A stretch of 64,000 nucleotides of DNA, from the NCBI RefSeq assembly GCF_900105385.1, contig NZ_LT629772.1:3720001-3784000 (forward strand), read 5' to 3'. The translations under genes and the position numbers were made by a program. The stretch is from Microlunatus soli (GTDB taxonomy: Bacteria > Actinomycetota > Actinomycetes > Propionibacteriales > Propionibacteriaceae). Of this stretch, positions 45,211 through 53,247 are shown in pieces. Each line of letters opens with the position of its first letter. Position 1 is the first letter of the stretch. Under the pieces are notes generated by a model that saw only the letters and a list, made by a program, of their open reading frames with translations, was not told the DNA's origin and searched no databases.

Positions 45211-46308
45211 TCAGGGAAGTTCGGCGACCAGATTCAGGACCCGGGTGGTCTGGGTCGGATTGAAGTTGTCGTCACTGAGCAGGCTGACGTTGTAGGCGCC
45301 GTGCCGGCCGCGGGTGACCGCCATCGCCTCGTAGTTGTCCATCAGCGGGTTGGACTGCAACTCCTTGGAGGTGGCGCCCAGGTCGGGGCAGTTGGTCACG
45401 TCGGCGACCAGCTTCTTGTCGACCAGCTCGTCCGGAGCGGCGGACAGGTCCGACACCGAGCTGACGTCCGGGGCGTCATCCAGATCGGCGGCCTGTAGCC
45501 GGATGGTGTTGCCGACCGTCGGGTCGTAGGCGGCCTCCAGGACCAGCAGCTTGTCCTTGTCGTAGGAGGCGATCTCGGAGATCCGCATCCCGTCGTCCAC
45601 CCGATATCCGACCTGCCGGTCCAGCCGGTAGCTCGCCGTCTGGTGATGGCCGTGAGTGGCCTTGTAGACCAGGATCCGGCGGTCGTTGCCGTCGCCGGTG
45701 TCACCGGACAGCGTGCCCTCCATCGAGGCGACCAGGGTCCGTCCGTCCCGGCTGACGGTCAGCCCTTCGAGCGTGGCATTCTCCTCGGCCTCACCGTCCG
45801 GGCCGACAGCGAACCGTTCCGGCACCGACAGGGTCTGTTGCTGCACCCCGTTGCGGCCGAAGATCCGGATCGACGGCTCGGTCTCGGAGCTGACCGCGTA
45901 CCGGCCGTCCGGCAGCACCGCCAGGCCTTCGTTGTCGGCCGTCTCGCCGGTGTACGGGGTGCCGTCGGCGGCCTTCAGCACCAGCGGGTCACGGGTCGGC
46001 AGCGGGTCGGCCAGGTCGTCGCCCAGGCTCCAGAGCTTGGCCGGGTCGCCGTCGTGGTTGTCGACGGTGGCGATGAAGTTGCGGGAGCGGGCGTCCCACG
46101 CCAGGTTGGACAGCCCGCCGATCTCCTGGTCGTTGTAGACCAGTTTGTCCAGCGCATCGCTGTAGCTGACGGCGGACGCCGAAGGAGCGCAGGTGGGGCC
46201 GGCGGCCAACGGATCGTCGACCGGATTCGCCGACGCAACGGCGACCCCGCTACCGGACAGACCGGTAGCAAGCGCCAGCGCGGCGAGCGCGGTGCGGAAC
46301 CTCGGCAT
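45211..46308 (-). CDS. Secreted esterase-like protein of the phytase-like family
   Basis: 365-residue exported protein with a Sec signal peptide (residues 1-28; hydrophobic core ALAALALATGLSGSGVAVAS, cleavage near ASA). The mature part is a beta-propeller-like sequence matching the esterase-like activity of phytase family: IGGLSNLAWDARSRNFIATV, TADNEGLAVLPDGRYAVSSE and a late NYEAMAVTRG block. GAAGGAG precedes the ATG. It probably hydrolyses a phosphate or carboxyl ester outside the cell; substrate unknown. Monocistronic as far as visible. Confidence 0.78.
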   Translation of the reverse strand: MPRFRTALAALALATGLSGSGVAVASANPVDDPLAAGPTCAPSASAVSYSDALDKLVYNDQEIGGLSNLAWDARSRNFIATVDNHDGDPAKLWSLGDDLADPLPTRDPLVLKAADGTPYTGETADNEGLAVLPDGRYAVSSETEPSIRIFGRNGVQQQTLSVPERFAVGPDGEAEENATLEGLTVSRDGRTLVASMEGTLSGDTGDGNDRRILVYKATHGHHQTASYRLDRQVGYRVDDGMRISEIASYDKDKLLVLEAAYDPTVGNTIRLQAADLDDAPDVSSVSDLSAAPDELVDKKLVADVTNCPDLGATSKELQSNPLMDNYEAMAVTRGRHGAYNVSLLSDDNFNPTQTTRVLNLVAELP

Positions 46309-46378
46309 CTGAACTCCTTCGAATGTGACGTTTCACTCTAACCCAACGGTGTTCCGCTGATGGAATTGCCGACCGTGA

Positions 46379-47737
46379 TTACGTCTCGCTGTAACCTTTC
46401 GGCAATGTGAACGGGCAATAGGTCTGCATTTGTCCGTCCACCCGATCCTGCGCGCGTTCCAGTGCCGCCCGCGGTGTCGCCGAGCCGATCTTCACCGTGC
46501 TCATCACCTGAGAGACCGCGTCCCACCAGAGCGCGCCGACCGGGATCGGCGGTCGTGAGGTGGAGTAGCTGAGTTGACTCAGTTGGGTCCGTACCGACTT
46601 CAGGGCCGGGATGTCGAAGACTGCCTCCTGGGTCGGCAGCGAGGAGGTCGGCGGGCAGTAGATCGTCTGCCCGGGGACTCCGGCGTAGTGCTTCATGAAC
46701 TCCCAGGCCGCCTCGCTGCGCGACGAGCCCTTCGGCATCACCAGCGAGAAGCCGCCCGACCAGGTGTACGGGTCGTCGCCGGCCTTGAAGACCGGAAGAT
46801 GGGTGTAGCCCCAGTCCAGTTTCGGTGCGTACTTGCTGATCGTGTGCGCCGTCCCGCTGGTTTCGATCACCATGCCGAGCTTGCCGCCGTTGAAGGCCGT
46901 CTGGCCGGGAGGCGCGTTGTCCGGTTCGTAGGACTTGATGAACGCGTCGATCCGGGAGTAGTCGTTCTTCCGGGCGAAGTCGTAGCTGAGCTGGTAGGCA
47001 TCGATGATCGGATCGGAGGTCATGGTCAGCTCACAGGTCTTCGGATCGAAATACTGCGCATGCAGACCCATCGACCAGGTGTAGCCCGAGCCCTGCCCCT
47101 GCCAGGGGACGAACCCCATCCGGGTGAAGTTGCCGATCTTGTCGGTCTTGGTGATCTTGTCGCCGATCTCGAACAGCCGCTCGACGGTGATCGGGCCGTT
47201 GGACATGTCCAGTTCGTCGGGATCGACGCCGGCCTGCCGCAGCAGGGTCTTGTTGTAGTAGAGGCCGCGGGTGTCGGTGACCGTCGGCAGCCCGTACATC
47301 TTGCCCTGATAGCTGAGCTCGTTGACGGTGAACGGCAGCCAGGCATCGAGGAAGCCGGGCTCCTCGTATTTCTCGATCAGATCGTCGATCGGCTCCAGCA
47401 GCCCGAGGGCGGCGTACTGGGCGCCGGCGAACCGGTCCATCCACCACAGATCCGGCGCGGTCTTGCCGCGGACCGCGGTGATCACGCTCGTCGCGTCACC
47501 GGAATTGCCGCTGGACGGAACGTTCTGCGACGTCACCTTGATCGTCGGATTCTTCTGCTGGAAGGTGTCGATCACCTTCTGCTCGGCGTCCCGGGAATCG
47601 CCGCCGACGCCCCACATCCGGACTTCGTTGGGGCCGCTGGTGCGTTGACTGCAGCCGGCCACTGCGGCACCGCCGACCGCACCGGCCGCAGCCAGGAAAC
47701 CTCGTCTGGACAGGGATCCGAACCGCCGCCCGCTCAC
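46379..47737 (-). CDS. Family-1 sugar-binding lipoprotein (Tat-exported)
   Basis: 452-residue extracellular binding protein of a MalE-type importer. It starts at GTG 47737 in a GTGA overlap with the permease gene above; a longer frame upstream shadows that permease. SLSRRGFLAAAGAVGGAAVA is a twin-arginine signal ending in the lipobox AVAGC. The family's pattern of IKVTSQNVPSSG-like early strands and GKLGMVIETSG in the middle fits carbohydrate-binding family 1. Last gene of a three-gene operon with its two permeases and no ATPase. Confidence 0.87.
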   Translation of the reverse strand: MSGRRFGSLSRRGFLAAAGAVGGAAVAGCSQRTSGPNEVRMWGVGGDSRDAEQKVIDTFQQKNPTIKVTSQNVPSSGNSGDATSVITAVRGKTAPDLWWMDRFAGAQYAALGLLEPIDDLIEKYEEPGFLDAWLPFTVNELSYQGKMYGLPTVTDTRGLYYNKTLLRQAGVDPDELDMSNGPITVERLFEIGDKITKTDKIGNFTRMGFVPWQGQGSGYTWSMGLHAQYFDPKTCELTMTSDPIIDAYQLSYDFARKNDYSRIDAFIKSYEPDNAPPGQTAFNGGKLGMVIETSGTAHTISKYAPKLDWGYTHLPVFKAGDDPYTWSGGFSLVMPKGSSRSEAAWEFMKHYAGVPGQTIYCPPTSSLPTQEAVFDIPALKSVRTQLSQLSYSTSRPPIPVGALWWDAVSQVMSTVKIGSATPRAALERAQDRVDGQMQTYCPFTLPKGYSET

Positions 47738-48666
47738 TTGAAGCCTCCGATCGTGATGCCCTTCAGGAAGAACCGCTGGAAGACGATGAACAAGATGATC
47801 AACGGCAGCACCACCAGGAACGACGCCGCCATCAGTTGGTTGGTCTGGATGTCCTGGGTCTCGACCTGTCGGAAGGTCTGCAGTCCGATCGACAGGGTCT
47901 GCAGTTTGGCGTCCTGCAGATAGATCAACGGGCCGAGGAAATCGTTCCAGGCGCCGACCGCGGTGAAGATCGCCACTGCGGTGATCGCCGACAGCGACGA
48001 CGGAAAGACCAGCTGCCAGGCGATCCGCCAGTCGCCGGCACCGTCGATCCGGGCGGCGTCCAACATGTCCTTCGGGATCTGCAACAGGAACTGGCGTAAC
48101 AAGAAGATGTAGAACGCCGATCCGAACAGGTGCGGCACGATCAGCGGTAGCCAGGTGTTCACCCAGCCGAGTCGGGCGTACAGGTCGAACATCGGGATCA
48201 ACGTGACCGGGAACGGCAGGAACAGTGTGGCCAGCACCACGTAGAAGAGCTTGTCCCGTCCGGGCCACTCGATGCAGGAGAAGCCGTACGCCACCAGGAA
48301 ACTCGACACCACCGAGAACAGCACGCTCAAGATCGTGATGATCGCGGTGTTGATGAACAGCCGGACGAACGGCATCGTGTTCAGCGCGTCGACGTAGTTG
48401 CCGAACTGCGGCGCGTGCGGCCACCAGGTCGGCGGATAGGTCGCCAGCTCCGGGCTGGACTTCAGGGACGTGTTGACCATCCAGTAGAGCGGAAGCAGCA
48501 GCAGGCAGCAGGCCGCGATCATCACCACGCGGGCGATGATCGAGCTCCACCACGGCTGGCGGGATCCGTCGGCAGCGCGGTTGAAATCGCTGCTGCGCTT
48601 GGGCGTCGGCGTCTTCGACCGATCGCCGAGGCCGGCCTGTTCTCCAAGATCGGAAAGGGCGGACAT
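47734..48666 (-). CDS. Sugar ABC transporter permease, MalG type
   Basis: 310 residues from ATG 48666 (AGAGGAG 7 bases upstream), six predicted helices. The EAA loop ELLLQ-like region appears as FLLQIPKDMLDAARIDGAGD, the G-rich interaction site with the ATPase. A hydrophilic 40-residue N-terminus precedes the first helix. It starts inside the end region of the MalF-type gene (14 bp after its stop) and overlaps the binding-protein gene. Confidence 0.88.
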   Translation of the reverse strand: MSALSDLGEQAGLGDRSKTPTPKRSSDFNRAADGSRQPWWSSIIARVVMIAACCLLLLPLYWMVNTSLKSSPELATYPPTWWPHAPQFGNYVDALNTMPFVRLFINTAIITILSVLFSVVSSFLVAYGFSCIEWPGRDKLFYVVLATLFLPFPVTLIPMFDLYARLGWVNTWLPLIVPHLFGSAFYIFLLRQFLLQIPKDMLDAARIDGAGDWRIAWQLVFPSSLSAITAVAIFTAVGAWNDFLGPLIYLQDAKLQTLSIGLQTFRQVETQDIQTNQLMAASFLVVLPLIILFIVFQRFFLKGITIGGFK

Positions 48667-48679
48667 CGATGTTCTCCTC

Positions 48680-49648
48680 TCAGCCTGCGGCGACGTCGTA
48701 GTTGACGAATCGACGGGACAGCCAGTAGATGACACCGGCCAAGATCATTCCCACCAGAAACAGCAGGATCGCCATCGCCGACGCGTAGCCGAGCGAGGCA
48801 TAGGAGAACGCGTTCTTGTACAGGTACATCATGTAGAACAGCGTTCCGTTGTCCGGATCGCCCAGACCGTTGGTCAGGACGTAGCCCTCGGTGAAGACCT
48901 GGATCCCGTTCGAGACGCCGGTGATCAGGTTGAACAGGATCGCCGGGCTGAGCAACGGCAGCGTGATCGAGGTGAACTGTCGCCAGCGGGACGCACCGTC
49001 CACCCGGGCGGCCTCGTAGATGGTCGAGGGGATGTTGCGCAGGCCGGCCAGGAAGATCAACGCCGCATTGCCCGCGCCGAGTTGTGCCATCCCGACGATC
49101 ACCACCTTGGCGCTGATCGGGGTGCCCAGCAGGTTGACGTTCTCGGTCCCGAACAACGCCATGAAGCGATTGACCAGGCCGAACGTCGGGTTGACGAACA
49201 CGCTGAAGACGAACGCCAGGGCGAACACCGGCACCAGCGACGGGATGTAGAGGGCGGCCCGGTAGAAGCCGACCTCGCGGACGTTCCGGTTCATGGCCAG
49301 CGCCAGCAGTACGGCGACGATCAGACCGATCGGCACCGCGAGCCCGGCGAAGAAGACGGTGTTGAAGGTCGACTGGTGGATCAGCGGGTCGGTGAAGATC
49401 GACGCATAGTTCTTCAGTCCGATCCAGATCGGTGACTGCATCCCGGAATAGCGGGTCAGGCTGACGATGAGGGAGTAGATCACCGGGTAGATCACGAAGG
49501 CACAGACTCCGATGATCCATGGCGAGACGAACAGCAGACCGGTTCTCAGTCGTCGTCGTTGGGCAACGGTCAGGCGGCGCGACCGACCGGGGGCATCGAC
49601 CGCACGGGGAGCGGCGTCCGACACGCTCACCCGGGTAGAACTCGTCAT
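48680..49648 (-). CDS. Sugar ABC transporter permease, MalF type
   Basis: 322 residues from ATG 49648 (GGAGGAG just upstream), first gene of the operon, six helices. LLFVSPWIIGVCAFVIYPVI is the first helix typical of the family and the EAA loop is NIPSTIYEAARVDGASRWR. With the MalG-type partner it forms the sugar channel. No ATPase gene follows, so a shared MsiK-like ATPase encoded elsewhere is expected. A palindromic motif lies about 70 bp upstream (49714-49739). Confidence 0.88.
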   Translation of the reverse strand: MTSSTRVSVSDAAPRAVDAPGRSRRLTVAQRRRLRTGLLFVSPWIIGVCAFVIYPVIYSLIVSLTRYSGMQSPIWIGLKNYASIFTDPLIHQSTFNTVFFAGLAVPIGLIVAVLLALAMNRNVREVGFYRAALYIPSLVPVFALAFVFSVFVNPTFGLVNRFMALFGTENVNLLGTPISAKVVIVGMAQLGAGNAALIFLAGLRNIPSTIYEAARVDGASRWRQFTSITLPLLSPAILFNLITGVSNGIQVFTEGYVLTNGLGDPDNGTLFYMMYLYKNAFSYASLGYASAMAILLFLVGMILAGVIYWLSRRFVNYDVAAG

Positions 49649-49713
49649 CGAACTCCTCCTCGACCGCACCGGTTCCCACCGGTCGGTCCTGGCGGACCTG
49701 GGGGAAACGATGA

Positions 49714-49739
49714 TTGCTAATCAAGACGGATTAGTAAAG
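49714..49739. promoter_or_regulatory. Candidate operator upstream of the sugar transporter operon
   Basis: TTGCTAATC-AAGACG-GATTAGTAA has 9-bp arms with one mismatch. The part TAATC-N8-TTAGTAAAG (49718-49739) recurs at 59351-59372 in front of the Opp operon, at nearly the same distance from the start codon. It lies in the 197-bp region between two divergent operons and could serve both. The regulator is unknown and no regulator gene is adjacent. Confidence 0.5.
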
Positions 49740-49845
49740 AGGCTTGAGATAATGAATCGAGCATGATCGGATGGAGTACGCACGTCTGTGAGCAACCTCT
49801 CAGCTGCTGTCCGACCTCACGCACCGCGCAAAGGAGCTGTAGTCC

Positions 49846-50832
49846 GTGCCTGCCCCGCTACGAGTGGCAACTCTGAGTTTCTGGCATGTTCATGCCGGGG
49901 ACTACACAAGATCATCCGTCCAGCATCCAGATACCGAGCTCGTCGCCATTTGGGACGACGACGCCGAACGCGGCAAGGAAGCTGCCGCCAAGTACGAGAC
50001 CGAGTACGTCGCCGACTTCGAGGCCCTGCTGGCCCGGGACGACGTCGACGCGATCACCGTCACCACCGAGACCAGCCGGCACCGGGACCTGATGGTCGCC
50101 GCGGCGAAGGCCGGCAAGCACATCTTCACCGAGAAGCTGCTGGCGCCGACCGTCGCCGAGGCCGAGGAGATCATTAAGGCCTGTGACGACAACGGCGTGA
50201 AACTGATCGTCTCGCTGCCGCGGCTGTACGACGGCTACACCAGCGTGGTCCGCGACGTGCTGGCCTCGGGCAAGCTCGGCGACCTGACGTACGCGAAGGT
50301 CCGGCTGTCCCACAACGGGTCGGTGGCCAACTGGCTGCCGGACCGGTTCTACGATCCGGAACCGTCGATCGGCGGTGCGCTGACCGACCTCGGCTGCCAC
50401 CCGGTCTATCTGACCCAGCTGATCCTCGGCAGCCATCCGAGCACCGTGCAGGCGACCTACGGCAAGGTGACCGGTCGTCAGGTGGAGGACAACGCCGTGG
50501 TGACCGTCGGCTACGAGTCCGGCGCGATCGGCGTGATCGAGGCCGGCTTCGTCTCACCCGACCCGTTCCTGATCGAGATCGGCGGAACTGAGGGCTGGCT
50601 GAGCTACAGCGACGCCGACGACTCCGTCCTGGTGTCGGGCAAGGCGTTCGGCGAGGGTCCGCAGCGGATCGCGGTTCCGGAGAAGTCGCCGAGTGCCTAC
50701 CAACAGTGGGTGCAGCACATTGCCGACGACACTCGTGCCGATGACAACATCGCTGCCGCGCTGGAGCTGACCCGGCTGGTGGTGGCAGCCAACGAGGCCG
50801 CCGCAACCGGCAAGACCATTTCGTACAAGTGA
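49846..50832 (+). CDS. Gfo/Idh/MocA-family oxidoreductase
   Basis: 328-residue dehydrogenase from GTG 49846 (AAAGGAG 9 bases upstream). The N-terminal strand is RVATLSFWHVHAGDYTRSSV, where the usual GxGxxG is replaced by SFWHVHAGD, an unusual nucleotide-binding loop. EKL replaces the usual EKP motif (TEKLLAPTVAEAEEI), while GGALTDLGCHPVYL supplies the catalytic Asp and His. It probably acts on the sugar taken up by the divergent transporter, but the changes at the cofactor loop make this less certain. The next gene is a second member of the family. Confidence 0.8.
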   Translation: MPAPLRVATLSFWHVHAGDYTRSSVQHPDTELVAIWDDDAERGKEAAAKYETEYVADFEALLARDDVDAITVTTETSRHRDLMVAAAKAGKHIFTEKLLAPTVAEAEEIIKACDDNGVKLIVSLPRLYDGYTSVVRDVLASGKLGDLTYAKVRLSHNGSVANWLPDRFYDPEPSIGGALTDLGCHPVYLTQLILGSHPSTVQATYGKVTGRQVEDNAVVTVGYESGAIGVIEAGFVSPDPFLIEIGGTEGWLSYSDADDSVLVSGKAFGEGPQRIAVPEKSPSAYQQWVQHIADDTRADDNIAAALELTRLVVAANEAAATGKTISYK

Positions 50833-50869
50833 TCTGCCACCCCGAGACGACAAGGAAGACCAGGAAGAC

Positions 50870-51868
50870 ATGATCAAGGTAGGACTCATCGGCGGTGGCG
50901 GCATCGCCAATGCGCACATCCGCGGCTACGCCGAACATGCGGACAAGATCAAGATCGCGGCGGTCGCCGATGCGGTCGAGGAGACTGCGAAGAAGCGCGG
51001 TGACGAGCTCGACGCGGCGCCGTACACCGACTACAAGAAGATGATCACCGAGGCCGAGCTGGACGCGGTCGACATCTGCCTGCCGCACCACCTGCACGCC
51101 GACGCGATCGTCGCCGCTGCGGAGGCCGGGCTGAATGTGCTGTGCGAGAAGCCGCTCTGCCTCAACCCGGACGAGGCACGGCAGGTCAACGACGCCGTCA
51201 AGAAGAGCGGCATCACCCTGATGTCGGCACACAACCAGCTCTTCATGCCGGCCGTCGCCAAGGCCAAGGAGTTGCTGGAGGCCGGTGTGATCGGCACCGT
51301 CTACGAAGTGCGCACCACCGACAGCTTCTTCAACAACTTCGACCCGGCCAACATGGGCTGGCGGGCACACGCGGAGACCTCCGGTGGCGGTGAGCTGATC
51401 GACACCGGCTACCACCCGAGCTACCTGATGCTGCATCTCGCGGGTGGTGTCCCGGTGGAAGCGACCGCGATGCTGTCCACCCACCGGCTGAAGTTCATGG
51501 AGGGTGAGGACAGCGCCCAGGTGCTGATCCGCTTCGACAACGGCGTGGTCGGACAGCTGGTCACCAGCTGGGCCTACCAGCCGGCAGCCGTCACCGAACG
51601 GTTCTCCGCGGTCGGCGAGCTCGGATCGCTGCACAGCGACGGCACCACCCTGAGCTACCGGCTGCGGGACGGCAAAGAGGAGTCCTTCACCTTCGACAAG
51701 GTGGAGACCTTCACCGCCGAGATCGGTCACTTCGCGCACTGCCTGGAGACCGGTGAGCGGCCGCCGCACACCGAGAAGGAGGGCATCGAGGTGCTCGGCA
51801 TGATCCTCGCCGCCTACGAGAGTGCGGAGAAGAAGACCATCGCCCCGGTCCTCAACGTGCTCGCCTGA
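50870..51868 (+). CDS. Gfo/Idh/MocA-family oxidoreductase
   Basis: 332-residue NAD(P)-dependent dehydrogenase with a standard GLIGGGGIANAH Rossmann loop, the EKP motif (CEKPLCLNPDEARQV) and a catalytic GGGELIDTGYHPSYL segment. AGGAAG precedes the ATG. 37 bp after the first dehydrogenase and probably co-transcribed with it; together with the divergent MalEFG-type operon this looks like a small catabolic locus for a sugar, sugar acid or cyclitol. The exact substrate is not visible. Confidence 0.85.
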   Translation: MIKVGLIGGGGIANAHIRGYAEHADKIKIAAVADAVEETAKKRGDELDAAPYTDYKKMITEAELDAVDICLPHHLHADAIVAAAEAGLNVLCEKPLCLNPDEARQVNDAVKKSGITLMSAHNQLFMPAVAKAKELLEAGVIGTVYEVRTTDSFFNNFDPANMGWRAHAETSGGGELIDTGYHPSYLMLHLAGGVPVEATAMLSTHRLKFMEGEDSAQVLIRFDNGVVGQLVTSWAYQPAAVTERFSAVGELGSLHSDGTTLSYRLRDGKEESFTFDKVETFTAEIGHFAHCLETGERPPHTEKEGIEVLGMILAAYESAEKKTIAPVLNVLA

Positions 51869-51894
51869 CCACCTGCAACACCCTGCGCGACTGT

Positions 51895-51957
51895 CAGCAT
51901 CCCGCTCCCTTCGACGAGCTCAGCACCCCCTGGGCCGGTCGAAGGGGCGGGATGCTG
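51895..51957. terminator. Hairpin between convergent genes, containing a dispersed-repeat copy
   Basis: GTCAGCATCCCGCTCCCTTC and its partner GAAGGGGCGGGATGCTGTCG form a ~20-bp stem with one extra base. The inner sequence CCCTTCGACGAGCTCAGCA is a copy of the dispersed 19-bp repeat. Placed between the convergent dehydrogenase and kinase genes, it probably ends both transcripts. Confidence 0.65.
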
Positions 51958-51960
51958 TCG

Positions 51961-52860
51961 TTAGCGTGATGGTGAGATCTTGGGCCCGGCCACGAGCTGC
52001 GGGAGGGCAGCCAGAGCGGTGAGATGACGCTCGACCTCAGCCGCCCACCAGTCGTCGGTGCGGCGAGCGGTCAGCAGCGCCCACCACAACATCGAACTCC
52101 AGCCGAGCAGGATGACGCGTACGCGATCCAGTTCGGTCCCGATCGGCAGTCCGAGGCGGGTCCGTTCCTCGGCGAGCAGGGTGATCAGGTCGGGCGTCTC
52201 GGCCACTCCGGAGGTCATTTGGGCATACGCCGCATCCCAAGCCCAGTGAGCGGTCCGTGGGATCGGATCGATCAACCTCCACGGTCCCTCCGGCCGCGCG
52301 GCGACGGAGTTCCAGAAATGCACGTCGCCGTGTCCGACGACGTGTTCACCCAGCGACCGCAACCAGGCGTCGTCGGCAGTCGTACGGTGCACGACTTCCC
52401 GTGCGGGACCGGGACATCCGGCGTCGACGGCGATCGCTCCGTACTTCTGGGTGAAGTCGGCATCGATCGGGTAGGTCGGCAGTCGGAGTCGGACGGCTTC
52501 TTGTTGAAATCGGGCCGCCGCGCACATCACGGCGCGCGCGGTCGCCGGTTGATCCGAACGCCCGCGAACCGGCAGGTCGTCCATGATCAACCACGGTCGT
52601 GGTTCATCCGCGAGGGTTGCCCCGTGGGCACGGATCCGCGGCACGACGTCGTCACAGCGGCTGCTCATTGCCGGCATCCAGACGGCCTCGAGCTCGCCGA
52701 GCTCGGACTTCAGCACGACGGGAGAGTGGTCGGTGATCCAGCGTGCTCGGACGACCTTACTGCCGCCATCGGGATGCGCCGCGACCTCGGTGATCAGGCC
52801 GCCCAGATGTTGATCTTGCCGAATGAGCTCGATCAGCTCGGCGGATGCTGCACCAGTCAT
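51961..52860 (-). CDS. APH-like phosphotransferase family protein
   Basis: 299 residues from ATG 52860 (GAGGGAGAG 5 bases upstream; the frame stays open upstream without family likeness). VVGHGDVHFWNSV is the catalytic loop (H-G-D-x3-N-type) and WRLIDPIPR the metal-binding Asp region, as in aminoglycoside/choline kinase-fold proteins. VVLKSELGELEAVWMPAM gives the nucleotide-binding Lys and partner Glu. The substrate is unknown. Alone, converging on the dehydrogenase pair. Confidence 0.7.
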   Translation of the reverse strand: MTGAASAELIELIRQDQHLGGLITEVAAHPDGGSKVVRARWITDHSPVVLKSELGELEAVWMPAMSSRCDDVVPRIRAHGATLADEPRPWLIMDDLPVRGRSDQPATARAVMCAAARFQQEAVRLRLPTYPIDADFTQKYGAIAVDAGCPGPAREVVHRTTADDAWLRSLGEHVVGHGDVHFWNSVAARPEGPWRLIDPIPRTAHWAWDAAYAQMTSGVAETPDLITLLAEERTRLGLPIGTELDRVRVILLGWSSMLWWALLTARRTDDWWAAEVERHLTALAALPQLVAGPKISPSR

Positions 52861-52937
52861 GCTCACTCTCCCTCGATGCCCACCATCCTGACAACGACCG
52901 GCGGTGTTCGCACCGAGGTTTCCGACGTGAAACCGAG

Positions 52938-53007
52938 ATTCCCGCACCGGTTCCGTCTTTCCGCACCCCGTGCAGAGGGTGCGGAAAGACCGAACCGGTG
53001 CGGGAAT
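52938..53007. terminator. Long hairpin upstream of the kinase gene and downstream of the Opp operon
   Basis: Arms 52938-52967 and 52978-53007 (30 bp each) are reverse complements with one mismatch around a 10-base loop. It ends 7 bp before the last stop codon position of the minus-strand Opp operon, a fitting terminator for it. No T-run. Confidence 0.7.
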
Positions 53008-53013
53008 GAGGGG

Positions 53014-53247
53014 TCAGGGGTGCTTGGGGGAGTGCGAGGACTTCGGCCGACCGGCGGGCTTGTCGTCGTCCTTGGGGCCGAAGCGAATGTAGAGCAGGGT
53101 GGTGGCGATCAACGCCAGGCAGGCGATGATGGCGAGGTTGTCGCCCATCAGGCCGTTGGGGGTGTGGATCGCCGGCCGGATCAGCAGGCACAGGATCAAC
53201 ATCGCGATCCCGCCCTTGAGCAGCAGCCGGGCCATGGCGACGATCAT
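53014..53247 (-). CDS. Small two-helix membrane protein at the end of the Opp operon
   Basis: 77 residues from ATG 53247 in an ATGA overlap with the OppF-type gene. Two hydrophobic segments (LLLKGGIAMLILCLLIRPAI and LAIIACLALIATTLLYIRFG) are followed by a Lys/Pro/Ser-rich cytoplasmic tail. A much longer open frame in this region is an artefact of the ATPase gene above it. I do not recognise the family. Coupled translation suggests a link to the transporter, for example as an accessory protein. Confidence 0.6.
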   Translation of the reverse strand: MIVAMARLLLKGGIAMLILCLLIRPAIHTPNGLMGDNLAIIACLALIATTLLYIRFGPKDDDKPAGRPKSSHSPKHP

